Shown one piece after another: positions 1 to 9,193 of a DNA stretch of 64,000 nucleotides; position 1 is the stretch's first letter, and each line of letters starts with the position of its first letter. Source of the stretch: Hyphomicrobiales bacterium (GTDB lineage: Bacteria; Pseudomonadota; Alphaproteobacteria; Rhizobiales; Rhizobiaceae). Position numbers and translations under genes: made by a program. The stretch is taken from positions 95,618 through 159,617 of the forward strand of contig UBXG01000028.1 in the NCBI GenBank assembly GCA_900469475.1, given 5' to 3'. Under the pieces are notes generated by a model. That model was not told where the DNA came from. It was given only the letters and a program-made list of their open reading frames with translations, and made no database searches.

Positions 1-2810
1 CCATCGGTGATTTCGTTGGCGTCGTCGCAACGCGCGAGGAAATCGCCATCGAGGCTGCGAAGACGCTGAAGGTCTTGTGGCGGGAGCCGCCGCAGCGCCC
101 GGATCTGAATGCGCCGGAGATGGCGCTGCGTGCTAATCCCGCCACGCCGCGCAAGCTCATCGATCGCGGCAATGTCGAAATGGCTCTCGCCGGCAGCGCC
201 GAACCCATGAACCGCACCTATATCTGGCCCTATCAAATGCATGGCTCGATCGGGCCGTCCTGCGCCGTGGCCGATTATAGCGAGACCGGGCTGACCGTCT
301 GGTCGGGCACGCAGAACCCCTTCCCCATGCGTCGCGATCTGGCACTCCTCCTCGACATGCCCGAGAACATGATCCTCGTGGAGCGCCTGGAAGCCGCCGG
401 CTGCTATGGCCGCAACTGCGCCGACGATGTGACTGCCGATGCCGCGCTTCTGTCCCGCGCCGTGCGCGCGCCAGTGCGCGTGCAGCTCACGCGCGAGCAG
501 GAGCATGCCTGGGAGCCAAAGGGCGCTGCCCAGATCATCGACGTGCGCGGCGGCCTCGATCTTGAGGGTGGTCCTTCGGCCTATGATTTCGAGACGCGCT
601 ATCCGTCCAATCTCGCACCGACATTATCGCTGATCCTGACCGGCAAGATCCCGCCGGTGTCCGACGTAGTGCAGATGGGTGACCGAACGGCGATCCCACC
701 CTATGCCTATGGCAATCTCCGGGTCACCGTCCACGATATGCCGCCGATTGCCCGGGCCTCGTGGTTCCGCGGCGTTTCCGCGATGCCGAACACCTTCGCG
801 CATGAATGCTATATTGATGAACTTGCGGCCGCGGCCGGCGTCGATCCGATCGAATACCGGCTGCGATACCTTCACGATCCCCGTGCCGTGGACCTTGTGC
901 ATGCCCTGGCAGAGCGGGCGAACTGGGTGCCCCACACGAAATGGGGCACGCTTGGCGGCGAAGGCGACCTGCTTTACGGCCGCGGCTTCGCCTATGCTGT
1001 CTATATCCACGGGCCGTTTCCGGGCAAGGCTGCCGCCTGGGCGGCCTGGGTGGCCGATGTTGCCGTCAACACCAAGACCGGCGAGATCGCCGTAACCAAG
1101 GTAATCTGCGCACAGGATTCCGGGATGATGATCAATCCCGACGGCGTGCGGCATCAGATCCACGGCAACGTCATCCAGTCAACCAGTCGTGTGCTGAAGG
1201 AGCGCGTCGAGTTTTCCTCCACCGCCGTCACCTCGAAGGAATGGGGCGGCTATCCGCTGATCACCTTCCCCGAATTGCCCGATATCGACGTGCTGATGGT
1301 TCCAAGACAGGACGAGCCGCCGCTCGGCGTCGGTGAATCCGCTTCCGTCCCGAGCGCATCGGCCATCGCCAACGCGGTCTATGATGCCATCGGCATACGC
1401 TTCCGCGAACTGCCGCTGACACCGGAAATGGTGCTGGCGGCGCTGAAGGGGGGTACGTCCACGCCGCCTCCGGCAGCGCCCGCGAAAAGGAAGCGGTGGT
1501 GGAATATCGGCATCTCGACTGCCGGAGCCGCGGCGGCAATTTCAGGGCTTGTGGCGATGGCATCCCCATGGCGGCCGGCGATCGCCACGATCGAGCGGCC
1601 GGACGTGAATGTCTACAGCGCAGCGACGATCGAGCGCGGCCGCCTGGCCGCCGCGGCAGGCGCCTGCAATGTCTGCCATGTCGGCAACGACGGCACGCCC
1701 TTCGCCGGCGGCCGGCGCTTCGACACGGCATTCGGCACGGTCTATGCCACCAACATCACGCCGGACGTGAAAAACGGCATCGGCGCCTGGTCCTACACTG
1801 CCTTCGAGCGGGCCATGCGTGAAGGCATCAGCCGCGATGGCCACCACCTCTATCCTGCACATCCATACACTTCGTTCGCTGGCGCTGAGGAAGCTGACCT
1901 GCAGGCGCTCTACGCCTACATGATGACGCAGACGGCAGTGGCAGGAAAGGCGCCGGAGACAAAGCTGAAGTTTCCCTACAGCATCCGCATGATGATGGCA
2001 GGGTGGAATGCGCTGTTCCTGAGGTCGACGCCCATGACCTACGACCAGACGCGCAATGCCACCTGGAACAGGGGCGCCTATCTCGTCGAGACGCTCGGCC
2101 ACTGTTCCGCCTGTCATACCGAACGCAATGCGCTGGGTGCTGAAAAGACCGGAAGTGCCCATCTCTCGGGCGGCTTTGCCGATGGCTGGGAGGCGCCTGC
2201 GCTCAACGCCATGGCCAAGGGTCCGGTTGGCTGGACAGAAGATGCCTTCTACGACTACCTGCGCACGGGCCATTCGCGCGACCACGGCAGCGCCGCCGGT
2301 CCGATGGCCCATGTGGTGGAGGTCATGCAGCCATTGCCAGACTCGGACATCCGCGCCATGGCAAATTATCTGGCCAGCCTGAATAAGGGCAGCGACCCTT
2401 CGAAGGCCGTAGCCCAGAGCCAAGCAGCGATTGCAGCCAGCGAGGCGGCAAAGGTTAGTGCGGGACTGGTTTCGCCCAAGGGCGAGCGCATCTTCAATGG
2501 CGCCTGCGCCACCTGCCATACCGGCAACACGGCCCTCTCATCGCTGGCGCTGAACAGCAATCTGCATGCCGATACGCCCGACAATCTCATCCAGGCGATC
2601 CTCGGCGGTGTCGAAGCGCCGGCGATCCTTGCGGAAACCACTGGCCGCGGAGCGCCGGAAGTCATGTCCATGCCGGCATTCCGCGATACGCTGAACGAGA
2701 CGCAGCTGAAGGATCTCACCGACTACCTGCGCGCCCGTTTCGCGCCGGACAAGCCGGCCTGGAGCGACACATCGGCGGCATTGCAACGCATTGCCGCCAC
2801 CGCACACTGA
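1..2810 (+). CDS. Molybdenum hydroxylase large subunit fused to triheme cytochrome c (5' partial)
   Basis: The frame is open from the first complete codon (position 3), so the gene starts upstream of the window. The N-terminal half resembles the molybdopterin-binding subunit of xanthine dehydrogenase-family enzymes, of the isoquinoline 1-oxidoreductase beta / nicotinate dehydrogenase NicB kind. It carries the C-terminal GVGES motif (about nt 1325-1340), which holds the family's catalytic glutamate. A basic stretch followed by one hydrophobic helix (about nt 1490-1570) leads to three class-I cytochrome c domains with CNVCH (near 1664), CSACH (near 2107) and CATCH (near 2506). Such enzymes hydroxylate N-heteroaromatics or oxidise aldehydes and pass electrons to the respiratory chain through the haems. 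The small 2Fe-2S partner would lie upstream. It is tightly linked to the glycosidases downstream. Family assignment is firm; the substrate is unknown. Confidence 0.85.
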   Translation, partial: IGDFVGVVATREEIAIEAAKTLKVLWREPPQRPDLNAPEMALRANPATPRKLIDRGNVEMALAGSAEPMNRTYIWPYQMHGSIGPSCAVADYSETGLTVWSGTQNPFPMRRDLALLLDMPENMILVERLEAAGCYGRNCADDVTADAALLSRAVRAPVRVQLTREQEHAWEPKGAAQIIDVRGGLDLEGGPSAYDFETRYPSNLAPTLSLILTGKIPPVSDVVQMGDRTAIPPYAYGNLRVTVHDMPPIARASWFRGVSAMPNTFAHECYIDELAAAAGVDPIEYRLRYLHDPRAVDLVHALAERANWVPHTKWGTLGGEGDLLYGRGFAYAVYIHGPFPGKAAAWAAWVADVAVNTKTGEIAVTKVICAQDSGMMINPDGVRHQIHGNVIQSTSRVLKERVEFSSTAVTSKEWGGYPLITFPELPDIDVLMVPRQDEPPLGVGESASVPSASAIANAVYDAIGIRFRELPLTPEMVLAALKGGTSTPPPAAPAKRKRWWNIGISTAGAAAAISGLVAMASPWRPAIATIERPDVNVYSAATIERGRLAAAAGACNVCHVGNDGTPFAGGRRFDTAFGTVYATNITPDVKNGIGAWSYTAFERAMREGISRDGHHLYPAHPYTSFAGAEEADLQALYAYMMTQTAVAGKAPETKLKFPYSIRMMMAGWNALFLRSTPMTYDQTRNATWNRGAYLVETLGHCSACHTERNALGAEKTGSAHLSGGFADGWEAPALNAMAKGPVGWTEDAFYDYLRTGHSRDHGSAAGPMAHVVEVMQPLPDSDIRAMANYLASLNKGSDPSKAVAQSQAAIAASEAAKVSAGLVSPKGERIFNGACATCHTGNTALSSLALNSNLHADTPDNLIQAILGGVEAPAILAETTGRGAPEVMSMPAFRDTLNETQLKDLTDYLRARFAPDKPAWSDTSAALQRIAATAH

Positions 2811-2820
2811 GGAACACACA

Positions 2821-5508
2821 TTGCCTGAAACAGCGGCCATTGCGGATATCGAAAGTCGGGCCCTCTTTGAGCGCCCGACTGCCGCATTTCGTCCTTCAGC
2901 CTACTGGTTCTGGCATAGCATTCCCGATGAGGCGACCTGCCGGACACAGCTTGCCGATTTCCAGGCGAAGGGCATCGGCACCATCCTGATCCAGGCGCGA
3001 CTCGCCCTGCCGCGCGAGCAGTACCTGTCACCGCACTATCTGTCAGCCTACAGGCAGGCAGCCGACATCGCGGCTCAACTCGGGCTCAAGCTTGGCATTT
3101 ATGACGATTATAACTGGATCAGCGGCCATGCCGGTGGCAGGACGGTAGAAGGGCGTGACGAACTGCGCGAACGTCACCTGTTCTGGTCGTCTTCGGCAGA
3201 TAGGCAGGGCACGATAAGCAGGATCCATCCGGCATTCACACTGAAGATGGGCGCCGACATCATTGCCTGGCAATATGAAGGCGGGCGCATCGAATGGTGC
3301 GAATGGACTGTCGAGACAGCAGTGCTGCATCCCTCCGGCCCAATTGAGGCATATGATCGGATCGTCGACGTGACATCGCAGGTCAGCATCACAGGTTCCG
3401 ATCGTGCGTCCTGCAGCTATTCCTATGATGGCGCGGTCGCATTCGGCTGGACGCTGACGGTCTTCATAAGCGCGCGTTCCGCGACATCACGGATCATCAA
3501 CTATCTGCTGCCGGAGGCAGCCCAGCGTTTCATCGACGTTGGCCTCGAACCCATCGTCACAGCCCTTGGCAAGCGTGTGCCCGATCCCGTTGGATCTGTA
3601 TTCTACGATCAGCCGGCCCCCGGCTTCTATCGCTGGGACCAGATGGCGGGAAATCTCGGCAACAGCCTGCTGTTTGCGCCTGCGCTGAAAGACTGTGTCC
3701 TGTCCAAGACGGGCGTATCGTTCGCCGTCGCCCTTCTCGCGGTGGTGCGCAACGTTGGGCCGGAAACCTTGCGGCTGCGTGCGTTGTTTCACGCAGCCTA
3801 TTCCACCTTGATGAACGAGGCTTTCTTCGGCACGCTCAGGGCCTGGGCGGAAGGAAAAGGGATCGTCCTCACGGGGCATGAGATCCTCGCTCATGTCAGC
3901 TCATGGGCACCCAATGGCGGCTTCACAAGCATCGATCCGCGCGTCGCGCCGGCGGTGGACTTCTTCGGCATCGACGCCATCAGGCACGAAACGGCCGTGG
4001 ACGCAAACAATCTCACGCCACAGTTGGCTCCCAAGATGGGTGATTCCGTCGCCCGCTCGAACGGACGCAGCCGCTGCGTCGTCGAGACCTATTTCACCGC
4101 CGAACGCACTGAAATGCGCGCTGCCGGCCAATGGGAGGTGACGCTGGAGGCATCGCGCGCCCAGGCGATTCGGCTTGCCTGCCTTGGCACACGGCAGTTC
4201 CTCTGGCACGGCGTCTACCAGACCGATGGACTCGACAACGACCCGACGCCCTTCACCAATCCGCGCTTCGACTTCGCGCCCGGCATCAACTTCGAGCCGT
4301 GGTGGCCCTATCATGATCTTTTCGCCGAAGAGATCGCACGCGTTTCCGCCTTCATAGAGGCTGCGAAGCCGCGAGCGCCGGTTGCTATTCTTTATCCTCT
4401 CTACACTGCCTTTGCCGAAGGGCCTCGCCACGGCCATGCCACCCATATCGGCGCCTGGTGCGAGCAACTGTTGGCGCAGGGCTGCGATTTCATGTTCGTG
4501 AGCGAGGCAGATATCGCAAACGCGGCTATAGAAGATAGACGGCTGCTTGCATCCGGTCTCGCGTTCGACGCGGTGGTGCTGCCTTCGGTGACGGTACTGG
4601 AAACGGCTGTTACGATTCAAAAGCTCGATGCCTTCACGAAGGCCGGCGGTCGGATCTGGTCTTCGGGCGAAACCATCTCCACGGTTTGCACGGGCGAAAG
4701 AGTCTCCGACTCGGTTGGCGTCACGTCGCACACCACAGCGATGCCCAGTGCCGAAATGGTGTCCGCCCTCCTATCGACCCTGACGCTCGACGGTCCGCAG
4801 ATTTCGGGCCAAAGGCCGTGGCAATGGATCGGTCATGATGTTGACGGCTGGTGGAGGATGGTCGTTTTCAACGATGGCGCAGAAGATATCAGCTTTGACA
4901 TCCTGCTCGGAGATGGCTTCGATTATGCGATATGGGACGCAGAACACGGGTCTGTCGAAACCTTCGCCGCCGTTCACAAGCTGACCGTAGAGTTGGAACC
5001 GCACGAAGTTCGCTGCATCCGTCTCCTTCAAAACGACCAGGCGGCTGTCGCCATCGGCTATCTATCGAGCCGACCGGCGCTTGGCCGAAACCGGCTCATT
5101 GCTCTGGCAGACGGCTGGACATTCGCGCCCGGCCAAGATCAGGCCTTCGCGCCCATCTCCGTTGACAGCGGCTGGGAAGAGCAAGGCTTTCCGGCCTTCA
5201 GCGGCACAGGCATCTACCGGCTTTCCTTCACAACGGAAACCGAGGCCGACTGGATGCTGGAACTGCCGACCGTTTATACGGCGGTCACTGCTTATATCGA
5301 TGGAACCGAAGCGGGACGCCGTGGCTGGCGGCCCTATCGCTTAGGGCTCGGCCGCCTTGCCGCCGGCACCCATGAACTCGAGCTTCACGTCGCCAACACG
5401 GCAGCAAACCGCTATTACGACAACACACCCTATCTCGGCAGCGGCCCGGACAAGAGCGGGCTGACAGCCACACCCCTGCTCATACCGCTGCAAAACAGAC
5501 CGGAATAA
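2821..5508 (+). CDS. Glycoside hydrolase, alpha-L-rhamnosidase-like (GH106-type)
   Basis: This is an 895-residue protein with no evident signal peptide. The N-terminal region (RPSAYWFWHS, then a segment around GIGTILIQ and GIYDDYNW) matches the TIM-barrel opening of GH106-like rhamnosidases and related large glycosidases. The last 150 residues form a beta-sandwich of the GH2 sugar-binding type (SGTGIYRLSF through GTHELELHVAN). I chose the TTG at 2821 because GAGG (2809-2812) sits at ribosome-binding distance; an earlier TTG at 2791 would overlap the preceding gene by 20 nt. It starts 10 nt after the molybdoenzyme and is followed 5 nt later by another glycosidase, so the three are probably co-transcribed. 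Catalytic residues were not assigned. Glycosidase function is likely; the sugar specificity is inferred. Confidence 0.65.
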   Translation: MPETAAIADIESRALFERPTAAFRPSAYWFWHSIPDEATCRTQLADFQAKGIGTILIQARLALPREQYLSPHYLSAYRQAADIAAQLGLKLGIYDDYNWISGHAGGRTVEGRDELRERHLFWSSSADRQGTISRIHPAFTLKMGADIIAWQYEGGRIEWCEWTVETAVLHPSGPIEAYDRIVDVTSQVSITGSDRASCSYSYDGAVAFGWTLTVFISARSATSRIINYLLPEAAQRFIDVGLEPIVTALGKRVPDPVGSVFYDQPAPGFYRWDQMAGNLGNSLLFAPALKDCVLSKTGVSFAVALLAVVRNVGPETLRLRALFHAAYSTLMNEAFFGTLRAWAEGKGIVLTGHEILAHVSSWAPNGGFTSIDPRVAPAVDFFGIDAIRHETAVDANNLTPQLAPKMGDSVARSNGRSRCVVETYFTAERTEMRAAGQWEVTLEASRAQAIRLACLGTRQFLWHGVYQTDGLDNDPTPFTNPRFDFAPGINFEPWWPYHDLFAEEIARVSAFIEAAKPRAPVAILYPLYTAFAEGPRHGHATHIGAWCEQLLAQGCDFMFVSEADIANAAIEDRRLLASGLAFDAVVLPSVTVLETAVTIQKLDAFTKAGGRIWSSGETISTVCTGERVSDSVGVTSHTTAMPSAEMVSALLSTLTLDGPQISGQRPWQWIGHDVDGWWRMVVFNDGAEDISFDILLGDGFDYAIWDAEHGSVETFAAVHKLTVELEPHEVRCIRLLQNDQAAVAIGYLSSRPALGRNRLIALADGWTFAPGQDQAFAPISVDSGWEEQGFPAFSGTGIYRLSFTTETEADWMLELPTVYTAVTAYIDGTEAGRRGWRPYRLGLGRLAAGTHELELHVANTAANRYYDNTPYLGSGPDKSGLTATPLLIPLQNRPE

Positions 5509-5513
5509 GAACC

Positions 5514-7742
5514 ATGCTGAAACATTCTACCGTTCCCTTGATGCGCGCCTGGAACAGCTGGTCCGACAGACCGGCGGAAATGGTGTTTCTGCCCCTCGGT
5601 GTGCGCATCACGCCCGTTCTCTATTCCACGCGCAGCCGGACGACGTCAGCCATCGAGCCGCGTCGCGACACGGTGCGGCTCGGCCGCCATGCCATCGACG
5701 GATCGCTGATCGAGCTGGAAACGGAGCATAGCGGGACCACCGTCGCCTTCAGAACCGAGAAGTCCGATCCCTTCGCGATTCGCGGAAATTGGGAGGGCAA
5801 GGCTGGCGGCGAGTGGGGACTGCGCTTCTGGCTGACCCTGGCGATTTCGGCTGACAGCGGAGAAGTGGTCACGCACGAAGCCGGCCGCAACGTCACACTC
5901 GTCAAGATCGGCACGCGCTTCGTGGCGGTCGCAACGGCGGAAGCTCCAGTGCATGTGACTGGCCATGATACGATCGACGACCTGCGCGCCGATTTCGAGA
6001 CGAACGGATATTTCTACACTGCGAGCCGGAAAAACGAGGCGTCAGTGATCGCCCTGCGCTTCAATCTGGAAATGATGCGCCAGGGAGCCTATGCCGCCGC
6101 CGTGGCCGACAGCGCCGAACTTGCGATCGTCAAGGCACAGACCTGCCTCGCGGCCGGCAACCCGAGCACCGCTCCCACCGCCCATAATGGCACCTACGAA
6201 GGATCCCTGGACGCGATCCGCGACGTCGTCGCCTGGAACACGATCTGGGATGAGACCAACTCCCGGCCCTATACGGCTGTGACGCGCATCTGGAATCTCG
6301 GCAAATTCGCCGTCTGGTACAACGACCAGCTGTTTGCCGCTCTGCTGGCCGGTGTCTTCGACGCTGATCTCGCTCGCGAGAATATGGCAACGGCGATGGC
6401 AAGCGCCACCCCCCAGGGCAATATCGCCTGCATCGTCACCTCGAATGATGCCTGGGTGGACCGCAGCCAGCATCCAAACGGCGCGCTCGTTGCCTGGCAG
6501 CTTTACCAGCGCACCGGCGAGCGTTCGCTTCTGGCGGCAAGCTATGATGCGCTGGCCCGCAATCAGCGTTGGTGGCGCGAACACCGCGATCCCGACGACT
6601 TCGGCCTGCTGTCCTGCGGCACATCGGACGTCGGCGAAGGTCTCTATAAGGGCACGCACTTTGCCGCGCGCAACGAAACAGGCATGGACAATTCGGCCAC
6701 TCATGACGAGGCCCTCTACGATCCCATCACGCGTACCCTGTCGACATTCGATCTCGGGCTGAATTGCGCTGCGGCGCTTGATGCTGAAATGCTGTCGAAG
6801 ATGGCCAAGGTTCTCGGCAAGGAGGATGATGCCCGCGAATTCGCGGCCATCGCCGAACGCTGCCGCAAGCTGATCTCGGAAAACCTGTGGGATGAAAGCC
6901 GCAACATCTTCGCCAACCGGCAGCGCCACGGCGGCTTTGTGCGGTCGCTTTCGCCGACCAGCTTCTATCCCCTGCTATGTGGCGCAGCCACGCCCGAGCA
7001 GGCCGATAAGTTGCTCCAGCACCTCAGCGACGAAACCACCTTTGGCGGTGACTACGTCCTGCCGAACGCGACGCGTGACGATCCCGCCTTTGCCGACAAT
7101 GTCTACTGGCGTGGTCGCATCTGGCCGAACGTCAACTACATGGTCTGGCTCGGGCTGCGCCGCTATGGCTTTGCAGCAGGGGCAAGCAAGCTCGCGCGGC
7201 AGAGCTACGAGCTCTTCATGGAGTCCTGGAGCAAGGACCGGATCGCAGCGGAGAACTACAACGCCACGACGGGCGAGGCGATGGACCAGGGCGATACGGA
7301 TCCCTTCTACATCTGGGCCGCCATGCTGCCGCTGATGGCTGTCGGCGAGATCATCGACTTCGATCCGTGGAGCGGCTGGACCCTTCACAATGCCGGCACT
7401 GACCTTTCCGTCGGTCCGATGCTGTCGCCTTCAGGAATGCTTTCGGTCTCGATCGCCGACGGCCTGCTGGAAATGAGCCTGGACGGCCGCGCATCGCTGA
7501 AGACTAACCTGCAAACATCGTTCACGCAGATCACTGTCAGTGATGCACGTTTCTCCTGCACCATCACTCCGACGGGCAACGACGGGTTTGTCGCGCTTCC
7601 GAATGTCGAGCCAGATCGCATCGTGGCAGCACGTCTCGATGGCCAGGAAGTTCGGTTCGAGGCGAGTACCGATGGCGCGCGTCTCGAAATGGCAAGGGCC
7701 GCGCACGGCCGGAAACTGGATGTCTATTTTTTGACAGTGTGA
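5514..7742 (+). CDS. MGH1-like glycoside hydrolase (GH63 clan, alpha/alpha barrel)
   Basis: This 742-residue protein has an N-terminal beta-sandwich and an alpha/alpha-toroid typical of GH63-clan enzymes (mannosylglycerate hydrolase, processing glucosidase-like). Seen motifs are ETGMDNS near residue 390, whose Asp fits the family general acid; YWRGRIWPNVNY near residue 535; and AENYNATTG near residue 580, whose Glu fits the base. There is no signal peptide, so it should act on an imported glycoside in the cytoplasm. It follows the rhamnosidase-like gene by 5 nt. A GC-rich inverted repeat follows its stop codon and may end the unit. Fold and family are well supported, the substrate is not. Confidence 0.75.
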   Translation: MLKHSTVPLMRAWNSWSDRPAEMVFLPLGVRITPVLYSTRSRTTSAIEPRRDTVRLGRHAIDGSLIELETEHSGTTVAFRTEKSDPFAIRGNWEGKAGGEWGLRFWLTLAISADSGEVVTHEAGRNVTLVKIGTRFVAVATAEAPVHVTGHDTIDDLRADFETNGYFYTASRKNEASVIALRFNLEMMRQGAYAAAVADSAELAIVKAQTCLAAGNPSTAPTAHNGTYEGSLDAIRDVVAWNTIWDETNSRPYTAVTRIWNLGKFAVWYNDQLFAALLAGVFDADLARENMATAMASATPQGNIACIVTSNDAWVDRSQHPNGALVAWQLYQRTGERSLLAASYDALARNQRWWREHRDPDDFGLLSCGTSDVGEGLYKGTHFAARNETGMDNSATHDEALYDPITRTLSTFDLGLNCAAALDAEMLSKMAKVLGKEDDAREFAAIAERCRKLISENLWDESRNIFANRQRHGGFVRSLSPTSFYPLLCGAATPEQADKLLQHLSDETTFGGDYVLPNATRDDPAFADNVYWRGRIWPNVNYMVWLGLRRYGFAAGASKLARQSYELFMESWSKDRIAAENYNATTGEAMDQGDTDPFYIWAAMLPLMAVGEIIDFDPWSGWTLHNAGTDLSVGPMLSPSGMLSVSIADGLLEMSLDGRASLKTNLQTSFTQITVSDARFSCTITPTGNDGFVALPNVEPDRIVAARLDGQEVRFEASTDGARLEMARAAHGRKLDVYFLTV

Positions 7743-7750
7743 ATGGTATT

Positions 7751-7777
7751 GGCGCCTGATGGAACTTGACAGGCGCC
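7751..7777 (+). terminator. Inverted repeat after the glycosidase gene
   Basis: GGCGCCTG (7751-7758) and CAGGCGCC (7770-7777) form a perfect 8-bp stem with an 11-nt loop, starting 9 nt after the stop codon. No U-run follows, so this may be a weak or factor-assisted terminator, or a 3'-end stabiliser. Confidence 0.4.
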
Positions 7778-7792
7778 GACCAGCCATATTAC

Positions 7793-7805
7793 TTTGCATA
7801 CAAAT
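7793..7805 (+). promoter_or_regulatory. Candidate operator copy 1 (TTTGCATACAAAT)
   Basis: The 13-mer has self-complementary TTTG/CAAA ends around CATA. An exact second copy lies 201 bp downstream. The shape resembles sites of FCD-type GntR regulators, which often read TTGNATNCAA-like dyads; that link is inference. Confidence 0.4.
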
Positions 7806-7993
7806 AAAAAGAATGCCGGAAGAGCATGAGGGTTGAACGGAATTGCCTATCAGGAGCGACACGCTCGCGATAGCAACTTCATAACGACAATGCCTGATAG
7901 AATGGCTAGGATTTAACACTGTGCCGAAAGGTGCTGGGAGAACCCGTACGTTCCAATTGGGTATGACCAGTCGTCAGCCTCACGTCAATTTAG

Positions 7994-8006
7994 TTTGCAT
8001 ACAAAT
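7994..8006 (+). promoter_or_regulatory. Candidate operator copy 2 (TTTGCATACAAAT)
   Basis: This is an exact copy of the 13-mer at 7793-7805 in the same orientation, 111 nt upstream of the solute-binding protein start. A pair of identical sites upstream of a transport operon fits repression or activation by a dimeric regulator binding cooperatively. Confidence 0.45.
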
Positions 8007-8116
8007 CATATGGCCGCTTTTTTAATAGGCGGACTGCCGATGATTTGCGTGAAGCCTGAGATCGTCGGCTGTCGCCGCGGCCGTTGACAAGAGTAGATTT
8101 TCAAGAGGGGTTCCAA

Positions 8117-9193
8117 ATGACTGAAATCACAAGACGCAACACGCTGAAGCTGATGTCCGGAGCGGTGATTGCCGGCGCTGCCTTCTCGGCCATGCCGCGC
8201 ATGGCCTTTTCCGCCGGTAAGATCACGGTTCTAAACTGGCAGGGCTACGGCACTGACGAAGCCTGGTCGATCAAGGCCTTTGCCGAGAAGACCGGTATCG
8301 AGGTCGTCCACGACTACTACAGCTCCGAGTCGGAAATGCTGACCAAGCTGCGCACCAACCCGGGCGCCTATGATCTCGTCGTTCTCAACGCTGCGCGCTG
8401 CGCGCAGGCAACCGCGGAAGACCTCCTGCAGCCGATCGATTTCAGCAAGGTTCCGAACGCTGCCACGATCGACGCAAATCTGCGCTCCAACGCCAACTTC
8501 CTGAAGGATGGCAAGGGCTATGCGGTGCCATGGGTCTGGGGCATGACTTCGCTCGCCATCCGCGACGGCATGCCTGTTCCAGACAGCTACAAGGTTCTTG
8601 CGGATCCCGCCTACAAGGGCCGTGTTGCCATGGACGACGATGCGATTATCTGCGTTGCCGCCGGTGCCCTGATGACCGGTCAGGACATGAATAACCCGAA
8701 GGATCTCGGTGCCATCCGCGACGCGTTGAAGTCCATCAAGCCGAACGTCAAGCTGCTGTGGTCAACGGAAGACCAATGGAACAAGTCCTTTGCAGCCAAG
8801 GAATTCGACCTTTCGCTCTTCTGGTCGGGCGGCTCTGTCCGTTCAAAGCGCAATTCGAAGCTGCCTGTCGATTTCGTCGTTCCCAAGGAAGGCGGCATCG
8901 GCTGGGTCGATGGTCTCGGTATTCCGGCGTCGGCTCCCAACGCCGAAGGCGCACTGGTCTTCGCGAACTGGCTGATCGACCCAACCTTCTATGTCGAATG
9001 GGCCACCAAGGTCGGTGCACCGGCATCGTCCAACTCCGCGGCACTTGCAACCCTTCCGGCCGACGACCTGAGCCGCCAGGTTCACAAGCCGGAATACCTG
9101 AAGACCATGGGCATCATGTCGGCTCTGCCGGATGACCGTCGTGAAGCCTTCAACAACCTGTGGCAGGAAGTGAAAGCCTTCTATGCAGAATGA
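8117..9193 (+). CDS. Polyamine-type ABC transporter substrate-binding protein (PotD/F family)
   Basis: This is a 358-residue periplasmic binding protein of the spermidine/putrescine type. The N-terminus carries a twin-arginine signal (RRNTLK, residues 6-11, then a hydrophobic stretch ending near FSAGK), which suggests export in folded form. The mature part opens with KITVLNWQGYGTDEAW, typical of the family. I chose the ATG at 8117 because AGAGGGG precedes it by six bases. Two permeases and an ATPase follow in the same direction. A strong stem-loop lies 21 nt after its stop and could keep its mRNA level above that of the permeases. The ligand is not predictable from sequence; many rhizobial members bind compounds other than polyamines. 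Confidence 0.85.
   Translation: MTEITRRNTLKLMSGAVIAGAAFSAMPRMAFSAGKITVLNWQGYGTDEAWSIKAFAEKTGIEVVHDYYSSESEMLTKLRTNPGAYDLVVLNAARCAQATAEDLLQPIDFSKVPNAATIDANLRSNANFLKDGKGYAVPWVWGMTSLAIRDGMPVPDSYKVLADPAYKGRVAMDDDAIICVAAGALMTGQDMNNPKDLGAIRDALKSIKPNVKLLWSTEDQWNKSFAAKEFDLSLFWSGGSVRSKRNSKLPVDFVVPKEGGIGWVDGLGIPASAPNAEGALVFANWLIDPTFYVEWATKVGAPASSNSAALATLPADDLSRQVHKPEYLKTMGIMSALPDDRREAFNNLWQEVKAFYAE

Larger units (their letters stand above)
7743..8116. other. Intergenic regulatory stretch before the first polyamine-type importer
   Basis: I see no credible gene in these 374 bases. They hold the inverted repeat at 7751-7777 and two identical copies of the 13-mer TTTGCATACAAAT. The stretch is more AT-rich than its surroundings and should contain the promoter of the downstream transport operon, whose ribosome site (AGAGGGG, 8104-8110) lies just before the ATG at 8117. 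Confidence 0.5.

Noticed and set aside
1542..2519. Long minus-strand frame inside the molybdoenzyme/cytochrome gene
   Set aside because: It is antisense to clear haem motifs, is rich in Arg/Gly/Ala as shadow frames in GC-rich DNA are, and shows no family features.
3901..4731. 276-codon minus-strand frame
   Set aside because: Lies wholly within the rhamnosidase-like gene and has no recognisable domain or ribosome site.
6042..6929. 295-codon minus-strand frame
   Set aside because: Antisense to the GH63-type catalytic region; composition typical of a shadow.
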